From a bacterium (GTDB lineage: Bacteria > Blakebacterota > Blakebacteria > Blakebacterales > Blakebacteraceae), in the NCBI GenBank assembly GCA_025774205.1, contig JALGWK010000010.1:1-18140 (forward strand): a stretch of 18,140 nt of DNA. Reading direction: 5' to 3'. Both the position numbers and the translations under genes were made by a program. Under the pieces are notes generated by a model. It saw only the letters and a list, made by a program, of their open reading frames with translations, was not told where the DNA came from and made no database searches. Each line of letters opens with the position of its first letter. The stretch's first letter is position 1. Below, piece by piece: positions 14,801 through 18,140 of this stretch.

Positions 14801-15307
14801 ATGCTTTCCCGCCTCTTCAGAACAGTGCTATGGGTCGCGGTCTGGCTCGTGCTGCCCTGGCTCCTCTCCTTCACCGGACGGCTCCTCGATCTCGGGATCG
14901 GCCTCCCCATCCTCTCCCTTCCGCTCCAGATCGGGTGCCTTGCGATCGGCGCCGTCGGTGTGCTGCTCGCGCTCTGGGGCTCACTGCAGCGCACTCTCTC
15001 CGGCACCTGCCTGACCGAAGCGGAGGAAGGAGCGGGCCGACTCGTGTCGTGTCAGGTGACAAATGTCAGCACCGAGAGTGACGCCGTGCTTGACCGGCAA
15101 GGCGTGGCGACAAGGCATAGCGGTGGCTATGGCGAGGAGACCAGGACTGCAGACCCGGGGCGCCTATCATCTGACCCGTCATCCGGTCTACTGGGGGTAT
15201 TCGCTCACTCTTCTCGGGTGGTCGGGAGCGTTCCGCATATCGACCGGTCCCATCATCGTCGTCCCCCTGGTCACGCTGGTCTGGATCCTCTACGTTCTCG
15301 CGATTGA
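14801..15307 (+). CDS. N-terminal fragment of a membrane methyltransferase (apparent frameshift)
   Basis: From the ATG at 14801 the frame encodes two hydrophobic segments (about residues 5-22 and 34-60), ending LALWGSLQ. This resembles the first membrane helices of isoprenylcysteine/phosphatidylethanolamine methyltransferase-like proteins. The catalytic half of that family (GAYHLTRHPVYWG) is in another frame, in the gene starting at 15063. After about residue 100 this frame becomes charged, low-complexity sequence that runs antisense-like past the catalytic half, so only about 14801-15100 is likely real. A one-base change between roughly 15060 and 15115 would join the two. No clear Shine-Dalgarno sequence is present; the start was chosen by placing the first helix near the N-terminus. 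Confidence 0.5.
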   Translation: MLSRLFRTVLWVAVWLVLPWLLSFTGRLLDLGIGLPILSLPLQIGCLAIGAVGVLLALWGSLQRTLSGTCLTEAEEGAGRLVSCQVTNVSTESDAVLDRQGVATRHSGGYGEETRTADPGRLSSDPSSGLLGVFAHSSRVVGSVPHIDRSHHRRPPGHAGLDPLRSRD

Positions 15308-16556
15308 GGAGCCGGCGCTGCTGAAACGCTATGGCCAGGCGGCCAGGGAATGGCGGGCAGCCACCCCCTTCCTGCCCGATCCACGTCGCTGGCGGACAGC
15401 CGTAACACCCCCATCGGCCCCCCCGCTCTATCTCTACCTGAGAGGATTGTGCCGGCCCCTGCTCCGGGCCTGGTGCGGACTGGCCCACCCCCCCCTCTCG
15501 AGCGTACCGTCGGAGGGACCCCTGGTGGTGGTCGCCAACCACCGTTCCTATCTCGACGGATTCCTGCTGGCCGCTGTCTTCCCCCGACCGATCTCCTTCC
15601 TCACCTCGGCGGAGGCGTTCCGCCCCGCCTGGCAGCGACTCTTCCTGCGCGGCCTCGGCTGCATAAGGTTGAGGCGCTATACCCCGGACGCGGGCGCGAT
15701 CAGGGAGATGATGAGAACTCTCCGCGCAGGCGGGGTGGTCGGCATCTTCCCCGAGGGCGAGCGTTCGTGGGACGGCGGACCCTCGCCCATCCTGCCGGGG
15801 GTGTCAAGAATGCTGGCCCTGGCCGGGGCGCCCGTCATGGTAGTCAACCTCGATGGCTCGTACCGGTTGTGGCCTCGATGGGGACGCGGCCCGAGGCGGG
15901 CGGAAGTAATCGTCAGGTGGAACGGTCCCGCCCTGCCCGGTCGGGACCGGGAGATAGAACTGCGCCTGGTGGATGAACTTTCCAGCCACCCATCCACCCC
16001 GGCGCCCCGGCGCCGCAGCGCCGCCGATGTCGGTCGACTCCTCTGGCGCTGCCCTGCCTGCGGCCAGTCGAATTCGATCAGGGGGCTTCCTGACGGTAAG
16101 GTTTACTGTCTTTCATGCGATATCCGGGGCCGGCTCCACGACGGCACCCACCTCGAACTTGGCTCCGAGGGTCCCCTGCCGCTACGCGCATGGGCCCGTC
16201 GGGTCGCCCTGAACATCGAGGAGCGTCGCGCGCTGTCGCCGCCGGGACCGGCGCCCGATCGGCGATGGTCATTCCTCAGGCTCTCTGACGGAAGGGGAGA
16301 TTCCCCGCTCACGATGCGCGGGAAAGGGGAGGCCGTTCTCACCCCGGAGGGGCTCATTCTGCGGGCCCGGGGATGGCGCGCTTACATATCCGCCCGATCG
16401 ATCCGTTCGGTCACGGTCGAGGGCAGCCATAAACTCCAGGTAGCCACCTCCGACCGGGTATTCGAACTCCGTTACCGGCGCGGGAGCCCCCGGGGCCCCC
16501 GCATCCATCTCGAAGCCTGGCTCGACAGCCGCGGGTTCAGCTACCGCCGCGGCTGA
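15063..16556 (+). CDS. Methyltransferase C-terminal half fused to PlsC acyltransferase, zinc ribbon and PH-like tail
   Basis: The open frame of 497 residues begins inside a methyltransferase domain. Residues 28-110 hold LQTRGAYHLTRHPVYWG, a membrane helix (about 62-82) and EEPALLKRYG...EW, the C-terminal signature of isoprenylcysteine/phospholipid methyltransferase-like enzymes. A PlsC-type lysophosphatidate acyltransferase domain follows (about 125-305), with the HX4D motif H160-D165 (NHRSYLDG) and FPEGERS (229-235). A CxxC/CxxC zinc ribbon is at C330, C333, C349 and C352, and residues about 418-490 look like a small PH-like beta domain. PlsC enzymes acylate lysophospholipids at the membrane; the methyltransferase substrate is unknown. 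The true gene probably starts at 14801 with a frameshift. Its stop at 16556 abuts the convergent stop at 16557. The domains are certain; the start is not. Confidence 0.8.
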   Translation: MSAPRVTPCLTGKAWRQGIAVAMARRPGLQTRGAYHLTRHPVYWGYSLTLLGWSGAFRISTGPIIVVPLVTLVWILYVLAIEEPALLKRYGQAAREWRAATPFLPDPRRWRTAVTPPSAPPLYLYLRGLCRPLLRAWCGLAHPPLSSVPSEGPLVVVANHRSYLDGFLLAAVFPRPISFLTSAEAFRPAWQRLFLRGLGCIRLRRYTPDAGAIREMMRTLRAGGVVGIFPEGERSWDGGPSPILPGVSRMLALAGAPVMVVNLDGSYRLWPRWGRGPRRAEVIVRWNGPALPGRDREIELRLVDELSSHPSTPAPRRRSAADVGRLLWRCPACGQSNSIRGLPDGKVYCLSCDIRGRLHDGTHLELGSEGPLPLRAWARRVALNIEERRALSPPGPAPDRRWSFLRLSDGRGDSPLTMRGKGEAVLTPEGLILRARGWRAYISARSIRSVTVEGSHKLQVATSDRVFELRYRRGSPRGPRIHLEAWLDSRGFSYRRG

Positions 16557-18140
16557 TCAACCACGGCGCCGCTCGAGTGCCCCGCTTGCTCCTAGGGCAG
16601 GATGACCGCCTTCACGGGCAGTGCCGGGGAATTCCCGTTCTCCCTGCGTCCGGCCGGGGCTCATCCGCATGTGGTCGAGGAAGTTCCACGTCACGATGCT
16701 GTCGTCGGTGTCGGGCTCCAGCAGGTAGGCGGCCAGGGTGCCGCCGTTCTGTCCGGTCCGGACCAGATAGGTACCGGCCGGCAGGGTGACCTCCTCTGAA
16801 TAGACCTCGACCCCCACGGTCGCCAGGATGTGGTTCTGATAGGTCGAGGTGGCGTATTCGGCACTCGCGACCCGGTAGCGCTCGACCGTGGTCGTCACCG
16901 GGCTGATGAGTTTCTCCACCTCTATGGCGTGCCGCTGCAGCAGTTCGGCCACCTTGTAAAGGTTGCCGTCGATGGCATAGGCCCACGGACGGGTCCTGGT
17001 GGCCGAGGGCAGATAGAGGGTTCCCAGTTTCCCGGTCACCAGTTCGTACTGCCGTTCGCTCTGCTGGCCGGCCTCCCGTTGCGCACCCGGCTGTCGTCGC
17101 TGGTTACCGCCCTCGGGGACGTAGAATTCGTAATCCTGCGGGTACTCGCTCCGCTCCACCCCCAGCACGACTTCAGCCCGTTCGCCCGATAAGGTGCGGC
17201 GCCGCGCCTCCATGACGGTCGAACGGATCAGGGCGCTGTTGGCGGCTACGTACCGGAGCAGTCCCACCTGTCCTTCCTTTTGCGCCCGGGCCTGTTCCTC
17301 GAGCGGCCCGCCCGGACACTCGTAGAGGAGGGCGATCATGTTCTGGAAGCCGCTGTAGGAGTGCTGCTTGCGGAGCAGAGGCTCGGTCGTCCCCCACCAC
17401 CACTTTCCTGTCTCCTGGTCCTGCCGCGGTCCGGAGTAGAAGAAGAACTTGAGTCCCTCGGCCTCCATGTGGTCCTTGACCGCCTCGAACATCGGACCGT
17501 TGGCCAGGTCAATCATGTCGCGGTCGGCGGCCGGGTGGAGGGTCGTCTGGTAGGTCAGGTTGTACGGACGCGAGCCGCCATTGTGGGTGTCGACGTGGAT
17601 GTCGGGCCACCACTCGGTGAGCACGTCCTCGACGACGGTCGAGATTTCCCTGGTCTCCATGACCACGTAATCCCGGTTCATGTCGTAACCGAGACTGTTC
17701 GACCGGGTCGGCCGCGGCTGGCGGTTCGAACCGTCAGGATTGATGCTGGGGATGATCAGGACATTCATGTCCTTCAAAAGCGGCTTCAGCTCCCCGAGGG
17801 CCAGATCGCGGATCAGCTGCAGGCCGCCCTCCCGTCCGGACAGTTCCCCGCCGTGGACGTTCTGGACGAGGCAGACGGTGGGCTTGCCGGAGAACCAGGC
17901 GGTGCCGGGGGTAGCGGTGGGCGGGTCACCCAGGATGACCAGGTAGACGCCTCGACCCTCGGCGGTGGTGGTGAGTTGCTTCACCAGCATGTTGTCGGTC
18001 ATCGACTGAACCTCGAAGAGGAACTCCACCAGCTCTTCGTGGGAGGTGTGTCGGCTCCATTCCGCCCTCTCCGCCCCGGTCAGGGGGAGGTTCTGGGCAA
18101 ACGCGTTCGCGCCGGTCAGGGCAACGATCAGCAGCGCCGC
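16557..18140 (-). CDS. Exported M14 family zinc carboxypeptidase, N-terminally partial
   Basis: The frame is open to the right edge. The visible N-terminus is a signal-peptide core (ALLIVALTGANAFAQ), so only the first few residues are missing. The M14 zinc site is HGGE (H96, E99 counted from the edge) with H186 in HVDTHNGG. NPDGSNRQ and DMNRDY (R156) form the substrate-carboxylate pocket, and E273 in LLYECPGG is the likely catalytic glutamate. M14 peptidases remove C-terminal residues from peptides; this one would act in the periplasm or outside. The region after about residue 340 is beta-rich and less conserved. The C-terminal 20 residues look wrong: dropping one base in GGGG at 16626-16629 gives EFPALPVKAVILP and a stop at 16592, a more natural end. 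Family certain, specificity unknown. Confidence 0.88.
   Translation of the reverse strand, partial: AALLIVALTGANAFAQNLPLTGAERAEWSRHTSHEELVEFLFEVQSMTDNMLVKQLTTTAEGRGVYLVILGDPPTATPGTAWFSGKPTVCLVQNVHGGELSGREGGLQLIRDLALGELKPLLKDMNVLIIPSINPDGSNRQPRPTRSNSLGYDMNRDYVVMETREISTVVEDVLTEWWPDIHVDTHNGGSRPYNLTYQTTLHPAADRDMIDLANGPMFEAVKDHMEAEGLKFFFYSGPRQDQETGKWWWGTTEPLLRKQHSYSGFQNMIALLYECPGGPLEEQARAQKEGQVGLLRYVAANSALIRSTVMEARRRTLSGERAEVVLGVERSEYPQDYEFYVPEGGNQRRQPGAQREAGQQSERQYELVTGKLGTLYLPSATRTRPWAYAIDGNLYKVAELLQRHAIEVEKLISPVTTTVERYRVASAEYATSTYQNHILATVGVEVYSEEVTLPAGTYLVRTGQNGGTLAAYLLEPDTDDSIVTWNFLDHMRMSPGRTQGEREFPGTAREGGHPALGASGALERRRG

Noticed and set aside
15012-15059. In-frame TGA codons before 15063 as selenocysteine codons in the methyltransferase gene
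   Set aside because: The presence of selC made this worth checking, but the upstream sequence in that frame is arginine/serine-rich noise with two TGAs, and the real helices are in the frame of 14801.
1-18140. CRISPR arrays, insertion sequences, integrases, toxin-antitoxin or phage-defence genes
   Set aside because: I saw no regularly spaced repeats, terminal inverted repeats, transposase or nuclease-defence motifs; gene content is housekeeping and envelope-related.

Overview
This is a high-GC bacterial window that looks chromosomal and ordinary in layout: dense genes, short gaps, and no mobile element, phage gene or CRISPR array that I can see. Several features point to the FCB/Gemmatimonadota-like part of the tree: a large exported protein ending in a FlgD-Ig-type tail (NPFNPE motif), a serine palmitoyltransferase-type enzyme, a DUF5683-type membrane protein, a bactofilin-like membrane protein and an exported M14 carboxypeptidase. 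The phylum is inferred; there is no rRNA or ribosomal protein here to fix it.

Layout. (1) Positions 1-2101: a divergent pair, an extended-SDR NAD(P)-dependent reductase (cut by the left edge) and a serine palmitoyltransferase-like alpha-oxoamine synthase, a pairing typical of bacterial sphingolipid synthesis. (2) 2114-6534, minus strand: rmuC, preceded by a 1082-residue exported lamin-tail/FlgD-Ig protein with its own promoter. (3) 6706-8710, plus strand: an ECF sigma factor and a signal-peptide/coiled-coil/bactofilin-like/multi-TM protein, closed by a strong hairpin terminator. (4) 8773-14597, minus strand: secD-secF-murQ-ridA-selC-lipid kinase-DUF5683, with a good promoter before secD. The RNA gene in this run is a selenocysteine tRNA with anticodon UCA, so the organism probably decodes UGA as selenocysteine. 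(5) 14801-16556, plus strand: an apparently frameshifted methyltransferase fused to a PlsC-type acyltransferase, a zinc ribbon and a PH-like tail. (6) 16557-18140, minus strand: an exported M14 zinc carboxypeptidase cut by the right edge, with a likely second frameshift near its C-terminus.

How they fit together. Much of the window concerns the cell envelope: sphingoid base synthesis, a diacylglycerol/sphingosine-kinase-family lipid kinase, an acyltransferase-methyltransferase fusion, the SecDF export motor, cell-wall recycling by MurQ, and two exported proteins. An ECF sigma factor, the usual kind of envelope-stress regulator, sits in the middle. The most unusual items are selC (with two mismatches in its acceptor stem), the frameshifted four-domain lipid enzyme, the sphingolipid gene pair, and the ECF sigma paired with a bactofilin-like membrane protein in place of a recognisable anti-sigma factor.
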